Shown: positions 10,144-20,240 of the stretch, one piece after another | Position numbering within the stretch: position 1 is the first letter of the stretch | Layout: each line of letters opens with the position of its first letter | Origin: Hemicentrotus pulcherrimus | Taxonomy: Eukaryota; Echinodermata; Echinoidea; Camarodonta; Strongylocentrotidae | DNA length: 21,597 nucleotides | Direction: 5' to 3' | Assembly (NCBI GenBank): GCA_003118195.1 | Contig: BEXV01001144.1 | Coordinates: forward strand, 61,793-83,389 | Notes under the pieces: model-generated | What the model was told of the DNA's origin: nothing | What the model saw: only the letters and a program-made list of their open reading frames with translations | The model's database searches: none | Translations under genes and position numbers: made by a program

Positions 10144-12588
10144 TTTTTGACGGCTTTTGACGCTACAATCTAGAGGAGAATCGATGAATATCGAGAGAAA
10201 TAAACTTAATTTTCAGAGTCCATAAAGACATGACGTCATAATATGCATTTTTGTATTTTGACTTTCCAAGGCCATTATGATGACTTCAAGATGGACTTAA
10301 TGTCTAAAAGAGATATGAAATGATATCTCCGACTCATACTCAATCTAAATATGGACAAAAAATAGGCAGTCCTTATTAATCTCAATGGACTTTTTATGGG
10401 CATGTTTTTGCCCTTATATGCTATGTAATACGAAAATCGCGCGTACAGACGGCTATGTTGAAAGGACGTTCATTCCGTTATTAATAGCGATAAAGAGATA
10501 AACATTGTATCAAATTGTTCGGAAAAATATGAGGAATGTTCTGTCAAAATTTTTTGCTGGGCGATTATTTTTGGTTCGGCCGTGACGGACGAAAACGTGC
10601 AAAAATGCGTGTTTTGCGTGAGTTTTTATGAAATGCTTGCAATGGCCTGAAACGTATGCAAAAGAAATTTAGGACGATTTTGAGCCATTTGAAATTTTTG
10701 CGCGCATTTATTGATCGGAAATTGACCGGACAAATATTGACCTTGACCGTGATAATTTTGAATGAGAAATTGCCTTCTGTTACGGAGATATGGTCACGAG
10801 TTGATTTTCACAAAATGGCGCCTAGATGACGTCATGATGACCTTGAGTCACTGAAAAGTCACGCAGTTCTAAGTTAGACTGGGATTCATCATAGCAAGTT
10901 TCATGACAATGGGTTAATCCATTCTTGAGATTTCTTGCGAACAAAATCGAGGAAGAATAATAATATTTTTGTGTGAATTATAAAAATCTTGACGAAGTCA
11001 ATAGGTGATACGTATAATTCGTACGTATCACCCAATGACACATTATTTGGAAAGCATAGATCCTCCTCTTTCATTTGATGCAACTCATATGATTCCTTTT
11101 CACGCATGAGTGATTACAAGCAATTTGAAAAGAGGAAACCGAAAAGTCATACGGTGGGCGGTAACTGGATTTTAAAGAGAAAATCACATTTCTAGAAAGT
11201 TCAATTCCTTCTCTTCTATATGACACTTCAATCGGGTCAAATGAGCCAGGAATAACAAAGTTCTGTTTGTTTAAAGTAATGCTTGCATTTCCATAATTTG
11301 ATCAAACGAGTTTGTGTTCACCGGCTGCCTGCCATAGCAACTAAAAGAGTTGACAAAAGACTTAACTCCGTTTCGTTGAAGATCAGCCATGCATCAGGTC
11401 TTCTGTCTCCTTTGTGCATGGCTGATCGTCAACGAAACAGAGTTAAGTTTTTTTGTCAACTCTGTTAGTTGCTACGGCAGGCAGCCTGTGAACACGAACT
11501 CGTTTGATCAAATTATGGAATGCAAGCATTACTTTGAACAAACAACGCTTTTTTATTCCTGGCTCATTTTTCCTGATTGAGGTGTCATATGAAAGGGTAG
11601 AAATTGAACTTTCTAGAAATGTGATTTTCTCCTTGAAATTCAGATACCGCCCGCTAAATAACTTTTTGGCTTCCTCTCTTTAAATTGCTTTTAATTATTC
11701 ATGCGTTGAATATGCATCATATGATTGCATCAAATGAAAGCGGAGACTCTAAGCTTTTCAAATATGTGTCGTTTATTAATCATAATTGTGATTAAGTTAT
11801 GATAAAACATCGATAGTTGTCGGTTTCGTTTTTTCTGGGACGCACTGTATATAAGTGTGCTTTCTTTATTTGATCATCGACAGAAACAAAATTCTAGGAC
11901 ACGATTTTTTCGAAGTGTGACCAGATTCAAAGTATGCTTAAATGGGGGCATTGATGTATGTAGAAAAACAGGATTAAGACCCCGCGCAACGCTCCGAAAT
12001 GTAAAAGAAGAATAAGAAAACAAAATTGAGATTCGCCTTTATGTCTAGACGTTGCATAATGCATTTCGCATTGATCTCCCATCTCAGAGTGTGATAGACG
12101 TTATTAATATGGATAATACGGATTAAGCTGTCCGGGTCTTGGGAGCATAATGCTTCAAAACAAATCGACCGAGCTGTTTTTTTTTTCTTTATTCGGGGGA
12201 TATTTCTACTGTTTATTTTATTTTCATTGCCACCCTTCGAAAATGAATTTATTATGCATTTCATGGAGGAAAGTTTACATAGGAGAACTATATATATTTA
12301 TACATATGAATTATTAGTGGACTTATTTTGCTTTCTGATGGATTCGTACAATATAGCAGCTAGAGCTTGAGGGGCCTGGCAGAGCCCCTGTCGGGAATTC
12401 CGGGGCGGAGCCCCAGGACACTTTCGAGTTTATTTGACTTCCAAGAGAGGATTCGTTTTGAGAGAGAAAGAGAGCTAATTTCTAAAATGAAATGAAAGGA
12501 TTCTTGAAAGTCTAATAGCCCTTTCATTTTAGAAGTGAACTCTAATCCATCTCTTGATATATAAATTGCGCTGCTCCTATAGTGTCCT
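9558..12588. repeat. 3-kb near-identical repeat, copy 2
   Basis: Second copy of the block at 1-3031. Its left part is the continuing second unit of the 1.05-kb tandem array, so this copy sits in a natural-looking context. After 12588 the sequence goes on into an A-rich stretch absent from copy 1. Confidence 0.95.
11036..11847. mobile_element. Fold-back element, copy in second 3-kb block
   Basis: The same element as at 1479-2290, carried in the 3-kb duplication. Its right terminus is at 11847, followed by TA. Confidence 0.7.
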
Positions 12589-13547
12589 TTAAAAAAAATT
12601 AGATATTCATTGTTTTAAAAACTAACTTTATTTTCATTATTGCAAAGTTTAAACTTTGATTCGACAAGGTTAGTAAAATTCAGTGCTTGGAAACATTCGA
12701 AGTAATGATTATTATAAATTACAAAACGCTTAAATACAGCATAGCACCTGAAGGGCTCTCCGAACGCTGCTGAGATATGTGAGATCACAGTATGGACATT
12801 CGCACAAGCAGACGATGTCCCATGACATCTCACACATTTTGCAGTGCCTGTGTTTTCATCTTCTCTTGAGTTCTTTCTCTTACTTCACTACGATCAGGCT
12901 AAATGTATAATCTATTGCCTCCTCTAAACCTCGCGCATGGTTTTATTTTGATGACAAATGCAGCGATACAAAAATAAAGGAATCTGTCGCTTGTAAACAA
13001 AATAAGTCGCCAATGTATATTCAGCTGCACACACGCGACATGTTCGGCGTTTCAAGAGGGAACAAATGCCGTCCTTAATATCATTCCGGAGGGTTTTTAA
13101 TTTGAACGTCTGGTTTCTTTGATTGTAAATTAACCCCCTGTCCTTTGTATTTAAAAAGCAAAAGATTTTAGTTATCAGAATTGGGTCATATCCCCTTTTG
13201 AATGGTTTGACATGCCATTACATTTATATACACTAAACTCATTATAATTTGACAAATAACAGCTTTGCAATTATATTGTTCATTCTTTATGGGATGTCGT
13301 TTGCTTCCAGGGCAGTATTGGTCCAGATTGTGACGTCATTAAAACATTGTTATTTTTCTGGCGAATCTCTCGTTTATCCCAGCTGCTATGGAGGGGGTTG
13401 TATTTGTATTTTTATGAATCACCCGATATGTAGTTGACATAAAACTTGTACGATGGCAATCTGTTAGCTTACCAGTTTCTAGAGATACATTTATAGTTGA
13501 CATATTTGTGATTTTCTTGAATTTCACTATTAACACATACCCTGATA
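12589..13547. other. Intron stretch without a recognised gene
   Basis: AT-rich sequence following repeat copy 2. It holds one perfect TGACGTCA (13331-13338). Short ORFs (12833-12615 minus, 13249-13437 plus) show no family signature. No repeat ends were identified. Confidence 0.5.
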
Positions 13548-13750
13548 TATATGAGGGTGCTTTCTTTATTTGATCATCAACAGAAACACAATTCTAGGCC
13601 ACCAACTTTTCGAAGCGTGACCAGATTCAAGGTATGCTTAAATTGGGGCATTAGTGATGTTTGAAGAAAAACAACAGGATTAAGATCCCATGCATGCAAC
13701 GCTTCGAAATGTAAAAGAAGAATAAGAAAAATAAAGTTGAGGTTCGACTT
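13548..13750. repeat. Diverged copy of fold-back flank, lacking the element
   Basis: TATATGAGGGTGCTTTC and the following roughly 200 bp align with 2291-2490. Similarity starts exactly at the base after the mariner-like terminus, consistent with an unoccupied or pre-insertion version of the same repeat. Confidence 0.7.
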
Positions 13751-13796
13751 TTGGATGTACCGAAGCGTAGTTCTTGTCCAGTCATGGTCTCTTTAC

Positions 13797-13988
13797 AATG
13801 AATGATAATGATAATACATTTATATAGCGCAGCTTTTATTATACAAAATATATTCAGCTGCGGTTGTTCAGAGCTCCTTTTTGTTTATACTAGATTCTAC
13901 CAACTAGAATCTCTCAATTGAACAAATATGTTTTTAAATTGGTTTTGAAGACATTGATAGATGGAGTGCTTCGTATTTCTATTTGCAA
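13797..13988 (-). mobile_element. L2/CR1-like LINE 3' end (minus)
   Basis: On the minus strand it reads LQIEIRSTPSINVFKTNLKT and then a 3' end with an ATTATCATTATCATTCATT-like tail. It is the inverted counterpart of 15902-16085. Confidence 0.75.
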
Positions 13989-14808
13989 GCCATTGAGACC
14001 AAAATGTGATCACTAATTAATTTCAAATGTATATACAAATAACATATCAATTATAGATTTAGTAAAATAAACTTATACAACTTAAGGAAATAATGGGTAA
14101 CAGATGAAATAGGTAAGTCTTTAGATGAGTTTTAAAGGGAGAGTATGTTGCAATACAGCGAAGTGATGAGGGAAGCTTATTCCATAATTTGGCTGCTGCA
14201 TACGAAAAAGCATATGGTCTCCCCATGAATGACGGGTACGGGGAATTTGCAGCAAATTATCATTCCAGAATTAAGGTACGAGTTAGATTATAGGAGTGTA
14301 GTGAGTCTTTAATGTATTGTGGCGAGATTCCACTGAGAGCCCGATAAACAAGTAACATAATTTTGAAGTGGACCCTCTTCTTGACAGGTAGCCAGTGAAG
14401 AGGGCGTAATATAGGCGTAATAGAATACATTCTTGGTGTGAAAGTAAGGAGTCTTGCACTGGAATTTTGGAGGGATTGCAGTCTGTCTTGCTGCTGTTTT
14501 GTGAGTCCAAATAGAATATAATTACAAAAATTTAAGCGGGATGAGATTAATGCATGGATTAATTGTTCACATGCTTTTTGAGTCAGAGATTTTCGTATGA
14601 ACCCAAGGTTCCGCAGTTGATATCTCACAGACTTTGATATACTAGATACATGTTCAATAAATGACATATAGGTTTGAACTTTGTCACCTACATGAAAGCT
14701 TAAATGAGTAAGATTTGCTCTCAGTAAAGAATTCTTAAAGCCCCAAATGATAAACTCAGTTTTATTTTCATTTATTTTAAGACAGTTGGAACCCATCCAG
14801 CCTTTCAT
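13989..14808 (-). mobile_element. L2/CR1-like LINE reverse transcriptase C-terminal fragment
   Basis: A continuous 182-codon frame (14808..14260) starts MKGWMGSNCLKINENKTEFI and holds SRLNFCNYILFGL, QNSSARLLTFTP and ITPILRPLHWLPVKKRVHFK, the characteristic C-terminal order of L2/CR1-type reverse transcriptases. Further left a frameshifted RTRHSWGDHMLF and NYGISFPHHFAVLQ continue to about 14100. The fairly long open frame suggests a younger insertion than LINEs A and B. The catalytic DD motif is absent because the element is joined at 14808 to an unrelated inverted repeat. Confidence 0.88.
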
Positions 14809-15118
14809 GTCATGAATACAGGCATCTAAGTGGATTTCGACCAGTCTTCGTGCAATGATAAGCTGGATGCCCCTATCTCGGTTGATGAAGTTATACAGAT
14901 TGGTGTATAATTGGTTAGAAATAAGTTTTGGAAAAATTGTTCAGCAGCTGTCACTTGTTGAATTACTGGTTATTTTAATGTATTACTGGAGAGTGTTCCT
15001 GTACAAAAAGACTAGTCCCTATTTTCAAAAAAGAGGGTAAGATACAGATCCAGATAACAATCGTGGGATAACACTTTTAAGCTGTTTAAGCACCAGGGGA
15101 GGGGGGCCGTGTTAAAAA
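14809..15118. repeat. Inverted repeat, left arm
   Basis: About 310 bp that recur inverted at 15475-15782 with few differences. On the plus strand it encodes a reverse transcriptase piece (VPIFKK, then DTDPDNNRGITLLSCL after frameshifts), so the arm derives from another LINE. The L2-like LINE is fused to its outer edge. Confidence 0.9.
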
Positions 15119-15234
15119 AAAAATGAAAGAGGAGGATCTAAGCTTTCCAAATATGTGTCATTTATTAATTATAAATGTGTCTATTTATAAAAACATCGAT
15201 AGTTCTCGGTTTCGTTTTTTTCTGGGACGCACTG
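15119..15234. mobile_element. Truncated right end of the fold-back/mariner-like family
   Basis: AAATGAAAGAGGAGGATCTAAGC to TTCTGGGACGCACTG, followed by TA (15235-15236). It matches 2180-2290 with substitutions and one deletion. Only the outer end is present. Confidence 0.75.
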
Positions 15235-15474
15235 TAAAGCGTTTAATACTGCACCTCTTCTGAACTTTCAAAACAGAAGGTGCATTAACACAATGTGTAA
15301 TGTAAAAGCTCCGTGGAGCTTCAGACTGGTTTTTAGCCTTTTTACTTACTGTACACTCGGCACCAGGTACTTATACGCTAACGGCGGTTTGTACTTTGTC
15401 TATACTGGAAGAAGAAGATTAATATAGTCAAGGGTAGGTAAAACACGCTAATTTTACCTTTATTTGTTTTTTAA
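15235..15474. other. Spacer between inverted arms, nothing recognised
   Basis: About 240 bp of unique-looking sequence with a small GCTCCGTGGAGC palindrome near 15310. No gene. Confidence 0.5.
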
Positions 15475-15782
15475 AAAACACGGGCCCCCTCCCCTGGTGC
15501 TCAAACAGCTTAAAAGTGTTATCCCACGATAGTTATCTGGATCTGTATCTTACCCTTTAAAAAAAAAAAATAGGGACTAGTCTTTTTGTACAGGAACACT
15601 CTCCAGTAATACATTAAAATAACCAGTAATTCAACAAGTGACAGCTGCTGAACAATTTTCCCTAAACTTATTTCTAACCAATTATACACCAATCTGTATA
15701 ACTTCATCAACCGAGATAGGGGCATCCAGCTCATCATTGCACGAAGACTGGTCGAAATCCACTTAGATGCCTGTATTCATGA
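15475..15782. repeat. Inverted repeat, right arm
   Basis: Reverse complement of 14809-15118. The A/T run at the RT piece differs in length between the arms. Homology ends at GTCATGAATACAGG on the outer side in both. Confidence 0.9.
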
Positions 15783-16085
15783 CCTGCATCAAACTACTAA
15801 AATGACGCACAAAATGATCTAAAGATTCCCCATGGCAAAAGAAAAGTAACTCTCAGGGACCGTGTTTTTGCTATCGCTGCCCCCAAACTACGGAATAGCT
15901 TGCAAATAGAAATACGAAGCACTCCATCTCTCAATGTCTTCAAAACAAATTTAAAAACATATTTGTTCAATTGAGAGATTCTAGTTGGTAGAATCTAGTA
16001 TAAACAAAAAGGAACTCTGAACAACCGCAGTTGAATATATTTTGTATAATAAAAGCTGCGCTATATTATCATTATCATTCATTGT
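15783..16085 (+). mobile_element. L2/CR1-like LINE 3' end (plus)
   Basis: Plus-strand reading gives VTLRDRVFAIAAPKLRNSLQ then IEIRSTPSLNVFKTNLKTYLF, the extreme C-terminus of an L2-like reverse transcriptase, and ends with ATTATCATTATCATTCATT (about 16063-16081). It is the inverted partner of 13797-13988. Confidence 0.82.
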
Positions 16086-16199
16086 AAAGAAGAGGGTCTA
16101 AGCTTTCCAAATATGTGTCATTTATCAATTGTAAATGTTATTAAGTTATGATAAAACATCGATAATTCTCGGTTCATTTTTTTTTTCTGGGACGCATTG
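16086..16199. mobile_element. Second truncated right end of the fold-back/mariner-like family
   Basis: AAGAAGAGGGTCTAAGC to TCTGGGACGCATTG, followed by TA. It has the same orientation as 15119-15234 and retains the TTAAGTTATGATAAAACATCGAT piece that the other truncated copy has lost in part. Confidence 0.75.
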
Positions 16200-16201
16200 T
16201 A

Positions 16202-16392
16202 TATTGATATGTAAACTATTAATGATACTCATAATACATGTTCTATATATTTCACAATTACAACACAGCCTACCACTTCGAATATGCGATGAACTCTCTT
16301 ATCTCCGAAAAGCGGAGGGACAACAACGGAGAGGGAGATAAGATTTGAAATGAATGAGAAAAAGGGTAGACCTATAAATGAAGTATAGTTAC
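16202..16392. other. Start of intron 1 next to exon 1
   Basis: Intronic sequence to the left of the exon 1 donor. No motif beyond the splice donor was recognised. Confidence 0.5.
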
Positions 16393-16893
16393 CTGCGGTA
16401 TCAAACCTTCTGCTTTACATTCAAACTCATACAGTCCCCTCTTCTTGAGCAGCTCAAACTGTCTCTGCTCCTGTTTGAGATCGTCCTGTGGCAGACTGAC
16501 GTCGTTCTCTTTAATGAACAACTTCATGGCATCCCTGACCCATCGATGTAGAGGAAAGACATACCTCTCCTTCAACCTAACATTGTCTACGGTCACAGAA
16601 TCAACGTACCAATCATCATTCAGGCCATCATCATCTCGCCATAGTTCAATCATCGCGATCCTACCGAAATTTGGAAGGTTTGAGACTGGGTACGTGTCGA
16701 CCTTGCCACGCTCGAAGTCGTCCTTGAACCTATGGTCGAGCTTGATGTCGTGCGAACGCTTCCCTTGGTCGTTGTGGAGGGCGATATAGACGTTGGCATC
16801 GGTGCCAGCGCCTTTGCGGTCGCCGGTCTTGACATGGATATTGTAGTATTTTTTATTGCCGAACCCGGGTGATGCAGAAGTTCCCGCCCCCAT
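16393..16893 (-). CDS. Animal lipoxygenase, exon 1: N-terminus and complete PLAT domain (partial gene)
   Basis: First coding exon of a lipoxygenase, a non-haem iron dioxygenase that adds oxygen to polyunsaturated fatty acids such as arachidonate. It encodes 167 residues from the ATG at 16893 to CAG before a GTAACT donor (16392-16391). Residues 15-125 form the PLAT beta-sandwich that binds calcium and membranes in this family: GAGTDANV at 28-35, an acidic ELWRDDDGLNDDW stretch at 83-95, and YVFPLHRWV at 111-119. That last motif marks lipoxygenases rather than other PLAT proteins. Residues 135-167 (LPQDDLKQEQ to EGLIPQ) match the linker to the catalytic domain. The ATG has A at -3 and G at +4, and an upstream in-frame extension is not needed. 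The protein starts MGAGTSAS, which fits the N-myristoylation pattern. Intron phase is 0. The catalytic domain is not in this exon. The isoform (5-, 8-, 12- or 15-type) cannot be told. Family assignment is firm. Confidence 0.93.
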
Positions 16894-17047
16894 TTTTCAC
16901 CTCAAATTGTGATATTAATTCAGCTCAATTATAAATCGCGGAAACACCAAAAGAGATGGCTCATCAACACTTGAAACAGTATAGATGTTATTATAGGCCT
17001 ATATGTATAAGACGGGTATGTATACGACGAGTAGATAGCGCCCGGTC
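16894..17047 (-). other. Probable 5' UTR / proximal leader of lipoxygenase
   Basis: About 150 bp between the candidate TATA and the ATG. It ends TGAGGTGAAAA before ATGG. No acceptor-like polypyrimidine-AG is obvious immediately upstream of the ATG, so an unspliced leader is plausible. It contains a palindromic ATAGGCCTAT near 16994. Boundaries are inferred. Confidence 0.35.
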
Positions 17048-17053
17048 TATATA
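17048..17053 (-). promoter_or_regulatory. Possible TATA box of the lipoxygenase gene
   Basis: TATATA in the context GGGTATATAGACC on the minus strand, about 155 bp upstream of the ATG. It would place transcription start near 17020 and give a 5' UTR of about 125 nt. A CCAAT on the plus strand (ATTGG on the minus) lies at 17060-17064, closer to the TATA than usual. No upstream ATG-led frame overlaps the start. This rests on motif and position only. The exon could instead be preceded by a non-coding exon. Confidence 0.3.
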
Positions 17054-17064
17054 CCCAACCCAAT

Positions 17065-18593
17065 CAATAAAACTCCTCATCGGTTCATTTTGTACAGTTG
17101 GACATGCAAGCACTGTCACTTGGTATGCATTTCTTTGTACAGTCAGAGCTTTCATTGTTTACAGCTAGGGTTTCCACGGCCACGAAGCCTATTGATGAAT
17201 TCTGGTCTTTTGTGTTCGATTGGTGAACGGTACCATTACAACTATGTATTGGCTGAGGAAAGTTGGAATTTTTTTTTTTAAATGTGTATGAGAATAAGCG
17301 AGTTCGTAATTAGGATTTGCGCATGGGCAGATCAATGGCATTCGGATCCAAATTGTAAAACCATTGAGACGAAAACTCGGATCGTGCTCATGACAGTTGT
17401 GTTATCAGCTAGTATTCATTTACGCGCCAACAGTTCATTTATCGGATACACAGGTGGAAGTATTCTTTTCAAGAGGCAACCAAAAGGTATTCATGAAGCA
17501 CCTCCATCACTTTAGCAGTGATTATTCCAAAATGCATAGGTGGGAAGTATCCATCGTGTGTAAGATCTGTGGATATTTTGGGGTCATGCGGTCCAGAGCT
17601 ATTTACGAACTCGCTTATTACAGCATTTACAAATATCTATATAGTGATAACCGTGATAAGGTTAAAGGAGAACTAACCCCCAAATAATAAGTTAGGTATT
17701 TCTGCATTTTACAAAATATATATAAATACAGATTTCTTGGCATGATGTAATGCCTTTTAGCATGAAATGGGCACAGCCGTTGAAATGTGACGTACCAGGC
17801 TGAGTTATATACATGTATCATGGAAAAACTTTTAAATTCAATAACAAGGCCTTTATTTTTCTGTGAGGGAAAATCATAGCCAACCAGTTAAAATTATATT
17901 TAGTGAACAAATTTAGAATAAAGCAACAATTATTGTAACTCATTTATTTAAAAATCATAAAGTATAGCGGTTGAGAAATCTATTTCATTTATGTGAATGT
18001 TCCCCCCAGCACCAACCTATTTATGCAATTTGCTTTCTCGCAATTGAAATACAAATGATAATATCAGGTGAATGAAATGCTTCAACACCACAAACAACTG
18101 GGAAGGAAACATCCATAAATTTGAATACATTTAGCCGATAAACTACTCCGGATAGCACGGCATGCAATAAAAAAAAAATGGCGATGCCCGGGTCTTGCTT
18201 AGAAACTGTAGTTTATTCTTGCTTCATGCCTTTCTGATGCACTTTGGTGGGGAATCTTGTAGATTGATGGGCAAAAGTGCAATAGATCTCTCAGAACAAC
18301 TAAACTTATTCTTTGGGGTCGGTTATTCTTTGGTGTTGGTTCTCCTTCACCGAAAAAGGAAAAAGAATTAACAAATAAAAACAAAAAGTGACAGAAAAAG
18401 TTGTAAACATTTTTGCATGGTTGCGATTTAGTATGTAATAAAATGTTAATTTGTGAAGAATGAGACATAGAGGCGGCAAGTGGGCGAGGCCACCAACACA
18501 TTACACCTAGACGGGGCCCTGTCGTGATCTTCATCGCATTGATACAGGAAAGGATTAATGGGCCCGTTAATGGGACAGGGAGAGATATAAAAA
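17065..18593. other. Upstream region of lipoxygenase, no recognised gene
   Basis: About 1.5 kb of AT-rich sequence. Short ORFs on both strands (for example 17282-17687) show no family motif, signal peptide or splice-supported exon that I can defend. Any regulatory content is not readable by eye. Confidence 0.5.
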
Positions 18594-18594
18594 C

Positions 18595-18643
<49 letters not shown>
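18594..18643. repeat. GA-rich microsatellite
   Basis: About 50 bp of AG repeats with a few AAAG interruptions. It produces serine-leucine repeat frames on the minus strand that are not genes. Confidence 0.92.
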
Positions 18644-18647
<4 letters not shown>

Positions 18648-18781
18648 GATTCACAGCATTTGTATGGCGCCATATATCTATTTAAAAAAACATTCAAAGG
18701 CGCGAGCTCCTTCAATAAATTTAGCATTTAAACGTCTGAAGGAAGATGTGCGTCTTGAGTGAAGAGAGGGAGGGAAGTAAA

Positions 18782-18795
18782 GGGGGGGGGGGGGG
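18782..18795. repeat. G homopolymer run
   Basis: Fourteen consecutive G bases, with purine-rich sequence (GAAGAGAGGGAGGGAAG) just before it. It can form triplex or quadruplex-like DNA and is prone to length error in sequencing. Confidence 0.9.
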
Positions 18796-19295
18796 TGAGT
18801 CGGCTGTTTGAAAGCCTCACCTAAGACGCGAACAATTTACGTTACTTTAATAAAAAATGGTGGTGACCCTTGACCTCAAATTATGAAATCTGCTCAATCT
18901 TTTTTATTTTCTTTTGGTTACCTTGATACGAAACCAAATTAAACCGCTCTATTTCGATCGTTACAGACCGTTTCCGGTTTATCAATAGGGTGATCAATAG
19001 GGCAATCAGTATTATCATTCAAAAGAAAAAGAACTGAGTCAACATGAAAAGACAATGAAGAGATAAGTGTCCAATTACGAGCCCCTTCACACTTTGCTTT
19101 CGCTGCTGCAAGAGAAATCGATCGATAAGTGAGTAAGTGAGTCCGTGGCGTAACTTAAGGCATTGTCTGTAACTATTTTTGAGTATAAAGGGACATAAAA
19201 CCTCGGCCATTACTCCATTAATGATTTCGTCCTTTTCATGAGAGGGGGAGTAACGGGGCGATGGTTGCAGCATGCTCCGGACAGGGAATCCACTC
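18796..19295. other. Stretch without a recognised gene
   Basis: Contains a 92-codon minus-strand frame (19297..19019) beginning MSGFPVRSML with no family match I know. Base use is ordinary and there is no splice or promoter support. Confidence 0.4.
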
Positions 19296-19500
19296 ACTTC
19301 AATTCAATTTAATGTTATTGTCAAAAATAAGAGAGAAAACATGGCACAAGTCCTTTAAAGACTAACATTGTTTCAATTAAATACAACCAAACATGAAACA
19401 AGGTTTAACAAATTCACATTGACATACACTAATTTAATAATAAATAAATAACTACAATAGTTTTAATAATAACTTTAAAAAAAAAAAAGAATAACGTATT
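19296..19500 (-). mobile_element. Possible LINE 3' end remnant
   Basis: Starts with a short TTCAATTCAATTTAATGTTATTGTC, like the TTCAA tail of LINE B in the same orientation, followed rightward by non-coding A-rich sequence like a 3' UTR. No reverse transcriptase remains were found, so this is tentative. Confidence 0.3.
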
Positions 19501-19897
19501 ATTATGCACTAAAAGACAACGTAGATAGCAATTAATTATAAATTGAAGAGATTTTTACAAGATTTTTGGTTCAGTGGATGGCAGTAATTGATCGAAATTT
19601 CACATAGACTGGTAAAAGGAACACGTACATAACATACATGTAAAAGGAACAAGTATATTTTGTAAATAGTCTCAAAACTCAACCCTCTGTCATTATACCA
19701 GTACCCTAACCACTATCTCAAAGTTGGAATGAGTATGAAAACCAATCAGCGTACGTAATTATTATATCCATCTTTTTGTGTGCTAAAATTGTGAATAATA
19801 AATGAGTGTTAATTTCTGGTAATTTTAAAAACGACTCACGGACCAAATTAATCACTTGACCTTCGTTAGTTGCTTGTGAATAGCTCTATAAATACTA

Positions 19898-20147
19898 ATA
19901 GTCACTCAACAGTGACAATGAATTAATCTTCATTAAGGAAACTCTAATTGTATTGCAGGGACACTAATTTTCTCCAATGCATGTAAGGTTCAGTGGCATT
20001 GCAGTAGGTGCCCCCCCCGCCACTACAGAGGTATATAAATAACAAGAACATTTGTTTTTTAAACGAGAAAAGGGAAAGAAGGGAAGGGAGAAAGGGCAAA
20101 TTCCGAGAAAATTTGACGCCTATACTCAAACTCCCGTAGGCTACACC
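19898..20147. repeat. Diverged direct repeat, copy 1
   Basis: Shares in order ATAGTCACTC, AACTCTAATTG, TCAGTGGCATTGCAG, AGAGGTATATAAATA and TTGACGCCTA...GGCTACACC with copy 2 at 21322-21518. It contains a good TATA-like TATATAAA at 20032-20039. Divergence is substantial, with indels. Confidence 0.75.
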
Positions 20148-20181
20148 TTTGATGGGACATTCAATATGTTACGTAACAGTA

Positions 20182-20233
20182 CATAACCTCATTAGCATAA
20201 TGAATACTCACTAGAGGGATATACATGAGGTTA
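20182..20233. repeat. Short inverted repeat
   Basis: ATAACCTCAT (about 20182) and ATGAGGTTAT (about 20224) are perfect complements about 32 bp apart, just left of the CRE-containing repeats. Confidence 0.6.
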
Positions 20234-20240
20234 TCACGTT

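Larger units (their letters stand above)
3702..16392 (-). other. Lipoxygenase intron 1 (about 12.7 kb), filled with repeats
   Basis: Runs from the CAG/GTAACT donor of exon 1 to the TTTCATTTAG acceptor of the microexon. Inside are two LINEs, the 1.05-kb tandem array, one copy of the 3-kb block, and the inverted LINE region. The LINEs at 4326-7680 and 13989-14808 lie in the same orientation as the gene. The size depends on the assembly, which has an 'n' at 4120 and a suspect duplication. No extra phase-0 exon was recognised within it. Confidence 0.6.

Noticed and set aside
12615..12833. 72-codon minus-strand frame as a possible exon
   Set aside because: It has no family motif, no convincing splice sites in phase with the lipoxygenase, and no need for an extra exon there.
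14809..15782. Inverted arms as the terminal repeats of a DNA transposon
   Set aside because: The arms encode a LINE reverse transcriptase piece, no target duplication is visible, and other LINE parts continue beyond the outer edges.
16445..16835. Serine-rich frames on both strands over the PLAT exon
   Set aside because: They are shadows of the lipoxygenase reading frame and have no family features.
18199..18727. Long minus-strand frames with serine-leucine repeats
   Set aside because: They arise from the GA microsatellite. There is no conserved domain and the frames overlap each other.
19019..19297. 92-codon minus-strand frame as a small gene
   Set aside because: The length is within chance for this region, and no domain, promoter or splice support was found.
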